Below the pieces are notes generated by a model, which did no database searches, was not told the DNA's origin, and saw only the letters and a program-made list of their open reading frames with translations. The position numbers and the translations under genes are program-made. From Burkholderia sp. BCC1644 (GTDB lineage Bacteria > Pseudomonadota > Gammaproteobacteria > Burkholderiales > Burkholderiaceae): DNA of 64,000 nt. The stretch covers positions 1 through 64,000 of the forward strand of contig NZ_CADFEI010000025.1 in NCBI RefSeq assembly GCF_902833225.1, written 5' to 3'. Of the stretch, positions 16,558-24,322 are shown piece after piece. Within the stretch, counting starts at the first letter, position 1, and each line of letters starts with the position of its first letter.

Positions 16558-18768
16558 TCAGCGCGACGCGAGCGGATTCTTCTGGCCCATGTCGACGACC
16601 AGCGTACCGTCCGGCAGCATCCGCACCGAGCCCTGTGCGACCTGGCTGCGGTAGCCGTACAGGTCGAAACGCATCGGGCCGGCCTCGGCCGAATTGCGGA
16701 TCAGCGCGCGCACGTTCAGCTCGAGCACGTTGAACATCTTCATGTCGCCGCCTTCCATCCACATGTAGCTCGGCGCGTCGATCTGCGGCCGCTTCGGCGC
16801 GGGTGCGCCGGCCGCGCGCCGGAACGTGAGGCGCAGTCCGTCGCGCTCGACCGTGGCCTGCCCGAGCTTGCCGTTCAGCATCGGCGGCGGGAACACGGTG
16901 TACTGGTCGAGCACGAGCGTGTCGCCGCGCAACTCCGCGCCGCGCCGCTGCAGCGGCGTCAGCGACGCGAGCTCGATGCCGAGCGAGCGCAGAAGCTTCG
17001 CCTGCGGAATGCCGAGCACCGACACCTGCGCGGGCTTGAACGCGAGGTGCCGGTCGTCGAGCACCGTCAGCGAGCCCTTCATGTCGGTCGGCAGCCAGAC
17101 GCCCGGCACGTGATTCCACAGCTTGATGCCGCCCTGGACGCGCAGGTTCTGGCCGTCCGCGCTCAGTTGCAGGTCGTTCAGCGAACGCGGCGAGTAGTCG
17201 AGCAGGTAGTTGTTGAACAGCGCGGACATCGCCTTCCACGACTCGACGACCGTGCCGCCGAGAATGCGGATGTCGTACTGGTTCGGATCGTCGAGATCGA
17301 CGGGCTCACCGGGCCGCTTCGACACGAGCTCGACGTCGAGATCCTCGACATGGAAGCCGATATCGCCGGACAGGTTGAAGTCGACGTTGTGCAGATGGAT
17401 CGTCGGGTTGCGGTTCGACACGTGCCGTTCGTTGAACGGCGTGGTCGACGTGCGCCGCATCGCCACCTTCTGCATGCCGGGATGCAGGGTGTCCGCCACG
17501 AGCGCATAGGCTTCCCAATGCTGGCGCACGTCGCGCAGCGCAGACTGCTGCGTCGCGAGGAAGCTGTCGTTCAGGCGCGCGGTCGCGTTGCCGAGCAGCG
17601 CGCCGCTGGCCGGGCCCGTGTACGAGGGCATCCGGATCGCCATTGCACCGCTCTCGTCGAAATTGAAGTAGCCGGCCGACACCTGGTCGCGATAGTGATA
17701 CAGGTCGAACACGAACGTCTGGTCGCGCTTCGACGGATCGACCGGACCGATCAGGATGTCCGCGTTCATCGGCATCGAGCGCATGAACTTCACGTCGCCG
17801 CCGCGGATATACATCGCCTGCTGAGGTGCGCTCGCGGGCATCGCGAAGCCGGCATGCGTGCCGTCATCGAGCTTCAGGTCGAGGCCGGCCGGCGTCACGC
17901 GCAGCGCGGTGATCGTGAGCTTCAGGCGCGGCGGCGGCATCAGCTTGTCGACCGCCATCACGAGATCGTCGCCGGCGAGCTGCGCGATCGGCGTCTGGAC
18001 TTTCAGCAGATCGGCCATCTTCACGTTGGCCGCGCGCATCACCGGTTGCGCGTTGATGCCCGACACGCGTACGCCGGTCGGGTGGAACACGAGCTGGCTG
18101 CCGTCGCGTATCGCAAGCGTGCCGGTCAGCGAGAACGGGACCCAACTGTCGCGCTGCATCTCGCCTTGAAGATGGATCACGCCGTCGCCGGCCGATACGG
18201 CCAGCTTGCGCAGCGGCGCGTTGCGGTAGCCGAAGATGTAGGTGTTGAAGAGGGCGGTCAGCTTCGCGTTGTCGAGCGTGACCGTGCCTTCGTGCACGTC
18301 GATCTGGAAGCTCGTCGGATCGTCGAACACGATCGGCGCGCCGGCCTGCGTCGGCACGAGCGTGGCCGACAGCTGATGAATGAAGAAACCGAGGTTGTTG
18401 ACGATGCGGAAATCGACGTCGCGCAGGAACGTCATCGCGCCGCTCTGACCCGAGTCGCGCAGCGTGAACGGGCGCGGTTGCGTGAGGCTGAGCGACGCGA
18501 CCGACGGTACGGTGCGTGCAATCTGCTGCTCGCGCGCGAGGCGCTCGGCTTTGGTGCGTTCGATCTTCGTCGACGCGACCGAAGGGTTGCCGTCGCGCTG
18601 CGCGGCCGATTCAGCGCAGCCGGCGCAGAGCAGCGCGAGCGCAAGTGCGCCGCAGCCGAATACGCGGGTCGCGGTGTGCGACGCCGGGGCGGCCGTGCGT
18701 CGCAGGCCGGACATCCAGTCGAAAATTGCCAAAGGCGAGCGATGGCCGCGCCGGACCGCATTCCGCAT
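16558..18768 (-). CDS. Putative lipoprotein with two copies of an uncharacterised domain
   Basis: A 736-residue protein that I cannot assign to a named family. A hydrophobic stretch (residues about 37-50) ends in LLCAGC, a lipobox-like motif with Cys51, though the -3 residue (Cys) is atypical. The rest is two repeats of about 270 residues (about 113-381 and 456-729). Both copies show N-V/D-F ... L/I-GF ... V-DL/FDDP-x-x-F/Y, then LF-N-Y, PP-L-K/GK, MY/MW-x-x-GGD-K/MK, and FDLY-Y-R-QV. An asparagine- and alanine-rich linker joins them. The start at 18768 follows GGAGA with a 6-nt gap; a longer frame lacks a ribosome-binding site. It sits alone between the convergent MerR gene and a Tat phosphatase gene on the same strand. 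A periplasmic or outer-membrane lipid-related role is conceivable, but it is speculation. Confidence 0.8.
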   Translation of the reverse strand: MRNAVRRGHRSPLAIFDWMSGLRRTAAPASHTATRVFGCGALALALLCAGCAESAAQRDGNPSVASTKIERTKAERLAREQQIARTVPSVASLSLTQPRPFTLRDSGQSGAMTFLRDVDFRIVNNLGFFIHQLSATLVPTQAGAPIVFDDPTSFQIDVHEGTVTLDNAKLTALFNTYIFGYRNAPLRKLAVSAGDGVIHLQGEMQRDSWVPFSLTGTLAIRDGSQLVFHPTGVRVSGINAQPVMRAANVKMADLLKVQTPIAQLAGDDLVMAVDKLMPPPRLKLTITALRVTPAGLDLKLDDGTHAGFAMPASAPQQAMYIRGGDVKFMRSMPMNADILIGPVDPSKRDQTFVFDLYHYRDQVSAGYFNFDESGAMAIRMPSYTGPASGALLGNATARLNDSFLATQQSALRDVRQHWEAYALVADTLHPGMQKVAMRRTSTTPFNERHVSNRNPTIHLHNVDFNLSGDIGFHVEDLDVELVSKRPGEPVDLDDPNQYDIRILGGTVVESWKAMSALFNNYLLDYSPRSLNDLQLSADGQNLRVQGGIKLWNHVPGVWLPTDMKGSLTVLDDRHLAFKPAQVSVLGIPQAKLLRSLGIELASLTPLQRRGAELRGDTLVLDQYTVFPPPMLNGKLGQATVERDGLRLTFRRAAGAPAPKRPQIDAPSYMWMEGGDMKMFNVLELNVRALIRNSAEAGPMRFDLYGYRSQVAQGSVRMLPDGTLVVDMGQKNPLASR

Positions 18769-18997
18769 CGTCTGTCTCCATGTCTTGTCGTGATCGACGG
18801 CGGCGCGTGCCACTGCACGGCGCGAGCGTCGATGCCGTGCAGTGTGTCATAGCGTGCTAGAGCGGCGTTACCAAACAACGGGCGCGCGGGCGTGGTGCGC
18901 CGGCGGACTGCGGGACAATGGATTCGAGGTGGTCGGGCGGCCGGATCAAACGGTCGTTTGGTTTTTGCCGGGCGTCGGCCGGGGCCTTTTGCGGCGA

Positions 18998-19042
18998 CCG
19001 GGCAAATCCGTCGCGAGCCTTGGCTGGCGCGGGTTTGCCCGG
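18998..19042. other. Long inverted repeat 3' of the phosphatase gene
   Basis: Arms 18998-19009 and 19031-19042 (CCGGGCAAATCC / GGGTTTGCCCGG) form a 12-bp stem with one G-T wobble and a 21-nt loop. It begins 20 bp after the stop of the minus-strand phosphatase gene. No T run adjoins it, so it may stabilise the 3' end rather than terminate. The remaining 18769-19062 interval holds no gene that I can support. Confidence 0.5.
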
Positions 19043-19062
19043 ATGGGCGATGCGCCGGCCGG

Positions 19063-19941
19063 TCAGACCAGCAGGCGCTGCCGGATCGCGTTCTGCGTGG
19101 CCTGGTCGAGTTGCAGGCCGTTCTCGATATACGACGCCATCGAGCCGTACGAAGCCGTGACCTGATCGAATGCCGCTTGCAGATAGTCGGCGTGTGCGCC
19201 TTGCAATGCGGTCATCATGTCCGCTGCATTCTGCCCACCGGCTTTTTGGGCCTGGGCGACGGAGGCGGCGATTTCGGCTGCGCTGTACGTGTTGGTCAGC
19301 AGGTAGTCGTCGACGATCGTTTGCTGCGGGACGCCGACGATCGTGTGCAGGATGGCGGTTGCCCAGCCGGTGCGATCCTTGCCGGCCGTGCAATGGAACA
19401 CCAGGTTTTCACCCGTGCCGGCGAAGCCGGTGAACAGCGCGTGATAGCTCGCATGCGCGGTGTCCGACGTCACGAACGCGCGGTACATGCTCAGCATGAA
19501 AGCGGTCGCGGTTGCTCCGCTGGTCGGGAGCGGATCGATGCTGGCGGCGCCGAGCACGTTGAGGTTTTGCCAGGCGGCGCCGGCGAGCGTCACATCCGGT
19601 TGCGTCTTGATTTCGGCGGGTGTGCGCAGGTCGCAGATCTGCTTGATGCCGAGCGTGCCGACGGTCGCGACGTCGGCGCTGGACAGTGCGAGCGCAGACG
19701 AGCGATAGATCACGCCTTTCTTCATCTTCGTGCCGCCGGTCGTTGCATAGCCGGTGCCGTCCGGCCCGGCCGTGTCGCGAAAGTTCGATGCCGAAGCCAG
19801 CCGCGGCGTCGTGACCGGTGCGACCGAGATCGAGTCGCCGCCGCATGCCGACAGCAGCGACGCGCTCCCCAGCGCCACGCCTATCGTGCCGGCGCTCAGC
19901 CGGAGAAATTGTCGACGGGAGATTTCGTTTTTCTGATGCAT
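19063..19941 (-). CDS. Tat-exported lipoprotein tyrosine/serine phosphatase
   Basis: A 292-residue protein of the Y_phosphatase3 (PTP/DSP) type. The signal region carries a twin-arginine motif (SRRQFLRL, residues 8-15), a hydrophobic segment and a lipobox LSAC with Cys33, so it should be exported folded and lipid-anchored. The catalytic loop is HCTAGKDRTGW (about 183-193): Cys184 and Arg190 form the CX5R motif, and the Asp of KDR is typical of this branch. CDLRTPAE near residue 103 is a second family mark. Such enzymes dephosphorylate phosphotyrosine or phosphoinositides; the substrate here is unknown. The gene stands between the repeat lipoprotein and a divergent methyltransferase gene. Confidence 0.88.
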   Translation of the reverse strand: MHQKNEISRRQFLRLSAGTIGVALGSASLLSACGGDSISVAPVTTPRLASASNFRDTAGPDGTGYATTGGTKMKKGVIYRSSALALSSADVATVGTLGIKQICDLRTPAEIKTQPDVTLAGAAWQNLNVLGAASIDPLPTSGATATAFMLSMYRAFVTSDTAHASYHALFTGFAGTGENLVFHCTAGKDRTGWATAILHTIVGVPQQTIVDDYLLTNTYSAAEIAASVAQAQKAGGQNAADMMTALQGAHADYLQAAFDQVTASYGSMASYIENGLQLDQATQNAIRQRLLV

Positions 19942-20258
19942 TCAATGCCCTTTGTCGAAGACGGTTACAAGACGTCGCGACTGCGGGTGACCGAAGCCGC
20001 CTCCTGTCTCGCGCAACGCGGCAAAGCCGGGCGGGCCGGATCGATCGGCATGCAGTCGGACGGTTCGCCGGGCGCGTCGATCTCGCGCCGGCTAACCGCA
20101 CGGTAGCGATTTAAGGAGAATCGGCCATCGTCCTTTTTGATGAGAGACTTGGTCGACGCGGGCCGTGCATCAACGGATACGATCGGCGTCGACGGCGAGG
20201 TAAGATCGGCATCAGTGGCTGGTTCGATCACAACAGGTAGCCATCACGGGGAAGCGCC
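19942..20258. other. Divergent intergenic region, no gene seen
   Basis: 317 bp between the divergently transcribed phosphatase and methyltransferase genes. I see no conserved reading frame, RNA or repeat. It presumably holds both promoters; TTTAAGGAGA at 20110-20119 looks like a ribosome-binding site, but no supported frame follows. Confidence 0.4.
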
Positions 20259-20972
20259 ATGGACCTGAAGGAAGTCGACGTACTGGGTGCGGGGGTAGGC
20301 GATCACTGGTACTACGCGTCGAAGGCGAGCGCGGTCCGACGGTTTCTGGGCGGGGCGGGCGCGAACCGGATCCTCGACGTCGGAGCGGGCTCCGGCTTTT
20401 TCTCGAAGCACCTGCTGGAGCGCACGCAGGCATCGGAAGCATGGTGTGTCGACACAAGCTACGCCGACGATACCGACGAGGAGACGGCCGGCAAGCCCAT
20501 TCACTTTCGGCGATCCGTCGAACGCTTCGATGCCGATCTCGTGTTGCTGATGGACGTGCTCGAGCATGTCGACGACGACGTCGGTCTGCTGACGCAGTAC
20601 GTGAGGGGCGCGCCTTCGGGCAGCCGGTTCCTGATCACGGTGCCCGCGTTCCAGTTTCTCTGGAGCGGCCATGATGATTTTCTCGAGCACAAGCGCCGCT
20701 ATACGCTAGGCAGTCTCGAGGAGGTGGTGCGTCGCGCGGAGCTCGACGTCGAGCACGGCGCTTATTATTTCGGTCTCACGTTTCCGCTGGCGGCCGCGTT
20801 GCGGCTCGGCGAGCGGGCGCGTCGGCAGCCGCGCGAGCCGGCATCGCAACTGCGCCGTCACCATCCGCTCGTCAACGGCTTGCTCAAGACGATCTGTCGC
20901 ATCGAGTTGCCGATGTTCCGCTTCAATCGCGTCGCCGGATTGACGGTCATCTGTGTGGCGCGCAAGCGGTGA
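20259..20972 (+). CDS. Class I SAM-dependent methyltransferase
   Basis: A 237-residue methyltransferase. Motif I is ILDVGAGSGFFSKHL (about residues 36-50), the acidic residue of motif II is in WCVDTSY, and MDVLEHVDDD (about 95-104) is the UbiE/Methyltransf_11-like motif IV region. HDDFLEHKRRYT resembles enzymes acting on sugar or polyprenyl-linked acceptors in polysaccharide loci, but no such genes are nearby, so the substrate is unknown. A C-terminal hydrophobic segment (YYFGLTFPLAAAL) might contact membrane. It has GGGGAAGCGCC before the ATG and ends 160 bp before tRNA-Pro. Confidence 0.87.
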   Translation: MDLKEVDVLGAGVGDHWYYASKASAVRRFLGGAGANRILDVGAGSGFFSKHLLERTQASEAWCVDTSYADDTDEETAGKPIHFRRSVERFDADLVLLMDVLEHVDDDVGLLTQYVRGAPSGSRFLITVPAFQFLWSGHDDFLEHKRRYTLGSLEEVVRRAELDVEHGAYYFGLTFPLAAALRLGERARRQPREPASQLRRHHPLVNGLLKTICRIELPMFRFNRVAGLTVICVARKR

Positions 20973-21132
20973 ATGCGACGCAAGGGCCGTGAGGTCGGTG
21001 CGCAAGGCGTGCCGCCATGCGCACGGGCACGTGCAGCCGTGCCGTCAGGCCAAAAAATTTCACAAGAACATTCACAAAATGCATGCGACCCGATTCTAAA
21101 TCGGAACAGTGTCTGTTATACTTTTCCTCTTT

Positions 21133-21209
<77 letters not shown>

Positions 21210-21216
21210 GACAAAG

Positions 21217-21252
21217 AACCCGCGTCAGCTCAGGCTGGCGCGGGTTTTTTCT
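21217..21252 (+). terminator. Intrinsic terminator of tRNA-Pro
   Basis: AACCCGCGTCAGC and GCTGGCGCGGGTT arms with a TCAG loop and six T residues, starting 8 bp after the tRNA. Confidence 0.9.
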
Positions 21253-21350
21253 TGCCCGTCGCTTTTTTGCACATCGCGGCGCGGCCCCGGTAAAATGCAA
21301 GGTTGATCCACGGAAAGCGCCGTGATTTAGCGGAAGAGGATTCCCCGAAC

Positions 21351-22559
21351 ATGACTGATCTTCGTCTTACCATGCGGTTCGCTGCAGTGCTCGCCACCGG
21401 CGCGCTCGTCGCCGGTTGCGGTACGTCGTCGCCCACGAAAGTGGACTACAAGAGCGATTCGAAATCGAAGGAAGCGTCGCTCGCAGTGCCGCCCAACATG
21501 CTCGACGAGACGGCCGATCAGCGTTCGCTGCCGCCCCAGGGCGGCGCGACTTCCCTGTCTGCGCTTCAGCAGGTCCAGCAGGCAGCGCCCGCGCTGGACA
21601 CCGTCGCACCGACCGTGACCGGCATGCATATCCAGCGCGACGGCACCGAGAGCTGGCTCGTGATCGACGCCAAGCAGCCGGCCGACATCTGGCCGCAGGT
21701 CCGCCGGTTCTGGCAGGAGCAGGGCTTCCTGCTCGTGGTCGACCAGCGCGACAAGGGCGTGATGGAAACCGACTGGAACGAAACCCATCCGCAGATCAAC
21801 GACGGCCTGATCCGCAGCGTGATCTCGAAGGCGATGGGCAACTCGTACGTGACGGCCGAACGCAACAAGTACCGCACGCGCCTCGATTCGGCGCCGAACG
21901 GCGGCACCTACGTGTTCATCAGCCAGAAGGGCATGCGCGAGGCGATCACGGGTGCGAACAACGATTCGAGCAAGTGGGAGCCGAAGCCGAACGATCCGGC
22001 GCTCGAGACTGAATACCTGAAGCGGTTGATGGCCGTGCTCGCGCAGAATGCGCAGCGCGCGAAGAACGGCGAGCCGCCTATCGCGAACATCAAGGACAAC
22101 ACGGTACCGGCGGAGAAGAAGGCCGACGCCGACGCATCGTCCAAGGCTGCCGCGGCGGTCGCCGCGCAGAACGTCACGCGCACGTCGGCACAAGGCAACG
22201 ACGCGGCCGACGCGGCTGTGCCGTCCGAAGTCACACTCGGCGAGCCGTACGACCGGTCGTGGCTGCACGTCGGCCTCGCGCTCGATCGCGCGAACTTCAC
22301 GGTCGACGATCGCGATCGCACGAAGGGTCTGTATTTCGTGCGCTACGTCGATCCGAAGGATCTGACCTCGGCCGAGCAGGGCTTCTGGAGCCAGCTGTTC
22401 CACGGCAAGAAGGAAAAGCAGGCGAAGCAGTACCGCGTCAACGTGAAGGCGGTCACGGCCGACCAGACGCGCGTTGCGATCGTCGACGATGCGGGGGCGA
22501 TCGACACGACGTCCGCGGCACGCCAGATCATGGGGCTGCTCGTGAATCAGCTGCGCTGA
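21351..22559 (+). CDS. bamC: Outer membrane protein assembly factor BamC
   Basis: A 402-residue NlpB/DapX-family lipoprotein, an accessory subunit of the BAM complex that inserts beta-barrels in the outer membrane. The signal peptide ends in LVAGC with Cys23 as the lipidated residue. An unstructured segment that in E. coli binds BamD follows, then two helix-grip domains: residues about 90-215 (GTESWLVIDAKQPADIWPQV) and 300-400 (LHVGLALDRANFTVDDRDR). An Ala/Lys-rich linker (about 245-285) joins them. The start at 21351 follows GAAGAGGA; an ATG at 21372 would shorten the signal peptide. A terminator follows the stop. Confidence 0.92.
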   Translation: MTDLRLTMRFAAVLATGALVAGCGTSSPTKVDYKSDSKSKEASLAVPPNMLDETADQRSLPPQGGATSLSALQQVQQAAPALDTVAPTVTGMHIQRDGTESWLVIDAKQPADIWPQVRRFWQEQGFLLVVDQRDKGVMETDWNETHPQINDGLIRSVISKAMGNSYVTAERNKYRTRLDSAPNGGTYVFISQKGMREAITGANNDSSKWEPKPNDPALETEYLKRLMAVLAQNAQRAKNGEPPIANIKDNTVPAEKKADADASSKAAAAVAAQNVTRTSAQGNDAADAAVPSEVTLGEPYDRSWLHVGLALDRANFTVDDRDRTKGLYFVRYVDPKDLTSAEQGFWSQLFHGKKEKQAKQYRVNVKAVTADQTRVAIVDDAGAIDTTSAARQIMGLLVNQLR

Positions 22560-22582
22560 TCGCGATACCTCCCTGCGTCACC

Positions 22583-22612
22583 GAAAAGCCCGCCATTCGG
22601 CGGGCTTTTTTC
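22583..22612 (+). terminator. Intrinsic terminator after bamC
   Basis: AAAGCCCGCC and CGGCGGGCTTT arms with a short ATT loop and six T residues. Confidence 0.9.
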
Positions 22613-22663
22613 ATGGCTGCTTGCTCCGGTGTGCGCATGTGCGAGCGGTTCGGTCCCTCCTCG

Positions 22664-22690
22664 TGACGTTACGTAACATCCGCGCGTTAC
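22664..22690. promoter_or_regulatory. Candidate activator site upstream of the sigma-54 promoter
   Basis: GTGACGTTACGTAAC contains the palindrome GTTACGTAAC (22668-22677). With the following GTTAC (22686-22690), it forms an inverted pair GTAAC-N8-GTTAC. It lies about 90 bp upstream of the -24/-12 element. A near copy, GTGACGTTACGTTAC, lies upstream of the sigma-54 promoter at 60039-60054, which supports a shared enhancer-binding protein. Confidence 0.5.
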
Positions 22691-22718
22691 GGCGGCAGAA
22701 CACGTGTCACATTGTCTC

Positions 22719-22736
22719 GGACATAAAAAAATGTCC
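22719..22736. promoter_or_regulatory. Inverted repeat GGACAT-N6-ATGTCC
   Basis: Perfect 6-bp arms separated by six A residues, 35 bp upstream of the sigma-54 element and followed by TTTT. It may be a protein-binding site or a small terminator. Confidence 0.4.
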
Positions 22737-22769
22737 TTTTAAATCAATGAAATGATCGGCGTGAGAAGG

Positions 22770-22786
22770 CTGGCATGCAACCTGCT
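22770..22786 (+). promoter_or_regulatory. Candidate sigma-54 (-24/-12) promoter
   Basis: CTGGCATG-CAAC-CTGCT matches the consensus YTGGCACG-N4-TTGCW except for a C-to-T at a permitted position and the first T of the -12 element. GG (22772-22773) and GC (22784-22785) have the required 10-nt spacing. It has no gene in frame close by, only a terminator 200 bp downstream. Confidence 0.6.
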
Positions 22787-22826
22787 TTATATGTTGGAAT
22801 TGTTGAAACAGGGAGGATGACGTCAG

Positions 22827-22910
22827 ATGCCGGGCGGGCGCCGCGAGCGCCGGATCATCGGTATCGGCGTCTTCGAATGCCGGCGCGACATGCGCCGGTG
22901 CAACCGATGA
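22827..22910 (+). CDS. Possible 27-residue Arg-rich micropeptide
   Basis: A short frame opening with MPGGRRERR, with two later Cys residues, inside the candidate small RNA. A strong GGGAGG ribosome-binding site ends 10 nt before the ATG. It has eleven Arg residues and no signal peptide. It may be accidental in GC-rich DNA. Confidence 0.25.
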   Translation: MPGGRRERRIIGIGVFECRRDMRRCNR

Positions 22911-22973
22911 CGATCCGCGCCAGCGTGCGGATCTCGATGGCCCCGTCGCCTATCCTCGTAGGGCGACGGTTTC

Positions 22974-23007
22974 GCCCGCGCTTCTCTGAAGCGCGGGCTA
23001 TTTTTTT
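22974..23007 (+). terminator. Intrinsic terminator of the candidate small RNA
   Basis: GCCCGCGCTTC and GAAGCGCGGGC form an 11-bp perfect stem with a TCT loop, followed by TA and seven T residues. It lies 90 bp before the next gene. Confidence 0.88.
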
Positions 23008-23096
23008 GGGGCCGTCGGTTCGTGTCGCATCGGCGTGGCCGATGCGCGACGTGTGATTCGCGTATTCTCGGACTTTTATCGATGAAGGAGTCGGGA

Positions 23097-23387
23097 ATGG
23101 CGGAAATTGCAGTCGTGGCGCTGATCGTGGCGAAGCCGGGTGCCGAGGAAAAACTGCGCACCGCGCTCGAAGGGATCGTCGGGCCGACCCGCAACGAAGC
23201 CGGCGCATTGCAGTACGACCTGCACCGGGATCTGAAGGAGCCTGCGCGCTTCGTATTCGTCGAGCGTTGGGGGAGCGAGGAGGCGCTGGCTGCCCATGCG
23301 CGTTCCGCGCATATTCTCGCTTATCGGGAAGCGGCCGCGGACTGGATCGAAAGCTCCGAAATCCGCGTGCTGTCGAAGCTCGTCTGA
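23097..23387 (+). CDS. Antibiotic biosynthesis monooxygenase (ABM/YgiN-like) domain protein
   Basis: A 96-residue single ABM domain (dimeric ferredoxin-like fold) with VVALIVAKPGAEEKL at the start, EAGALQYDLHRD in the middle and FVFVERW, all typical. Relatives include YgiN quinol monooxygenase. The start at 23097 follows AAGGAG with a 6-nt gap. It is likely a monocistronic gene; the substrate is unknown. Confidence 0.9.
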   Translation: MAEIAVVALIVAKPGAEEKLRTALEGIVGPTRNEAGALQYDLHRDLKEPARFVFVERWGSEEALAAHARSAHILAYREAAADWIESSEIRVLSKLV

Positions 23388-23428
23388 GCCGGGCAGGGCG
23401 ACCGGACGCATCCGGTCGCAGCGGCGCG

Positions 23429-23686
23429 TCAGTGCGACGTGCTGGGGACGTCGAGGATCAGGATGATCGTCCAGTCGGCGTCGCCGTCATGGTGATACTG
23501 GCGCTCGGCCACGATGAACGGCTGCTGCTTGCCTTGCGGGCCGAGAAACAGCACGTCGCCCTCCATCGGCAGGCACTCGATCGGCGGCAGCGCGAGGAAT
23601 GCGTCGGTTGAGCCACGGGGCATCAGTTGCTTGATCTGGCGAGTGGCGGCTTCGGTCCACTCGATGTCGAGTTGAATGTTGCTCAT
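23429..23686 (-). CDS. Conserved hypothetical protein, 85 residues
   Basis: A small soluble protein without a signal peptide or membrane segment. Codon use is that of its neighbours and GGAGG lies 5 nt before the ATG, so it is probably expressed. Its sequence (opening MSNIQLDIEWTEAATRQ) matches no family that I recognise. A possible two-layer beta pattern is suggested by VLFLGPQGKQQPFIVAERQY and WTIILILDV. It converges with the monooxygenase gene. Confidence 0.75.
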   Translation of the reverse strand: MSNIQLDIEWTEAATRQIKQLMPRGSTDAFLALPPIECLPMEGDVLFLGPQGKQQPFIVAERQYHHDGDADWTIILILDVPSTSH

Positions 23687-23763
23687 GCTGTCCTCCGCAC
23701 CGGGGTGCGCACGGGTGGAAAATTTCGGTGCGCGACTTTAGCACAGCGCGCAGGCGCCGCAAC

Positions 23764-23801
23764 CAAAAAAGCCGAACCCGGTTGCCCGGATTCGGCTTTT
23801 C
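23764..23801 (-). terminator. Intrinsic terminator of the small secreted protein gene
   Basis: AAAAGCCGAA and TTCGGCTTTT arms around CCCGGTTGCCCGGA; on the minus strand the T run follows the stem. It lies just after the stop at 23823. Confidence 0.85.
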
Positions 23802-23822
23802 GCTTGTGCGGTGCCGCCGAAC

Positions 23823-24101
23823 TTACTGGCTGGCAGCGTCTGCGGCCTTGGCCGCCTTCTTGCCGGCCTTCTTCGCTGCTGCCTTGTGATGAGCAGCCTT
23901 CTTGCCGTGGTGATGCTCTTCCTGCATCGCCGGCTGAGCGGCTTCAGCCGCTTGCTGCTGCTGCAGCGCTTGTGCGCGCTGCTCGATCTCGGCGATCTTG
24001 GCCGGATCGGTGATGGTCTGGATCTGCGTGCTCTCTTGCGCATACGCTGCGCCAGTCAGCGCCGACATCGCTACCAGGATAGCCAGGGACGTCTTCTTCA
24101 T
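23823..24101 (-). CDS. Small secreted His/Lys/Ala-rich protein
   Basis: A 92-residue protein with a clear Sec signal peptide (MKKTSLAILVAMSALTGAAYA, cleaved after AYA at residue 21). The mature part has a short acidic/Gln-rich helix (AEIEQRAQALQQQQAAEAAQ) and a C-terminal tail with HHHGKKAAHHK and Lys/Ala repeats. The tail could bind metal or polyanions, but no function is known to me. The start was chosen over a long upstream extension because GGAGG lies 7 nt before this ATG and the signal peptide begins here. Confidence 0.8.
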   Translation of the reverse strand: MKKTSLAILVAMSALTGAAYAQESTQIQTITDPAKIAEIEQRAQALQQQQAAEAAQPAMQEEHHHGKKAAHHKAAAKKAGKKAAKAADAASQ

Positions 24102-24322
24102 TGCTTTACCTCCGCTAAGTGGTGATGAACCCGAGTGTTGCCGTTTTGTCTGGCGACTGCAATCGAGTGCGTGTCGAGTGTAACAAAAGTGACGGATCAA
24201 TGTGCATCGGATCACGGTGCGACGCAAGGCCCCGTTGAAGTCGCGCAACACTTCGCGTACTTCGTCACGCGCATGCCATCCTGGGCGGAATCGCCATTTC
24301 CGCGCCCGTTTTCCCGCATTTT

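Larger units (their letters stand above)
22797..23007 (+). ncRNA. Candidate sigma-54-dependent small RNA
   Basis: The predicted transcript starts about 12 nt after the -12 GC and ends at the terminator 22974-23007, about 210 nt. It contains strong hairpins, for example GCCGGCGCGACATGCGCCGG at 22879-22898. It could be a regulatory RNA or encode the 27-codon frame at 22827-22910. The interval between bamC and the monooxygenase gene (22613-23096) has no other explanation. It does not resemble 6S RNA or another RNA that I can name. Confidence 0.45.

Noticed and set aside
22775..23056. 93-codon frame across the candidate small RNA
   Set aside because: It runs through the terminator, starts inside the promoter element and shows no coding signature.
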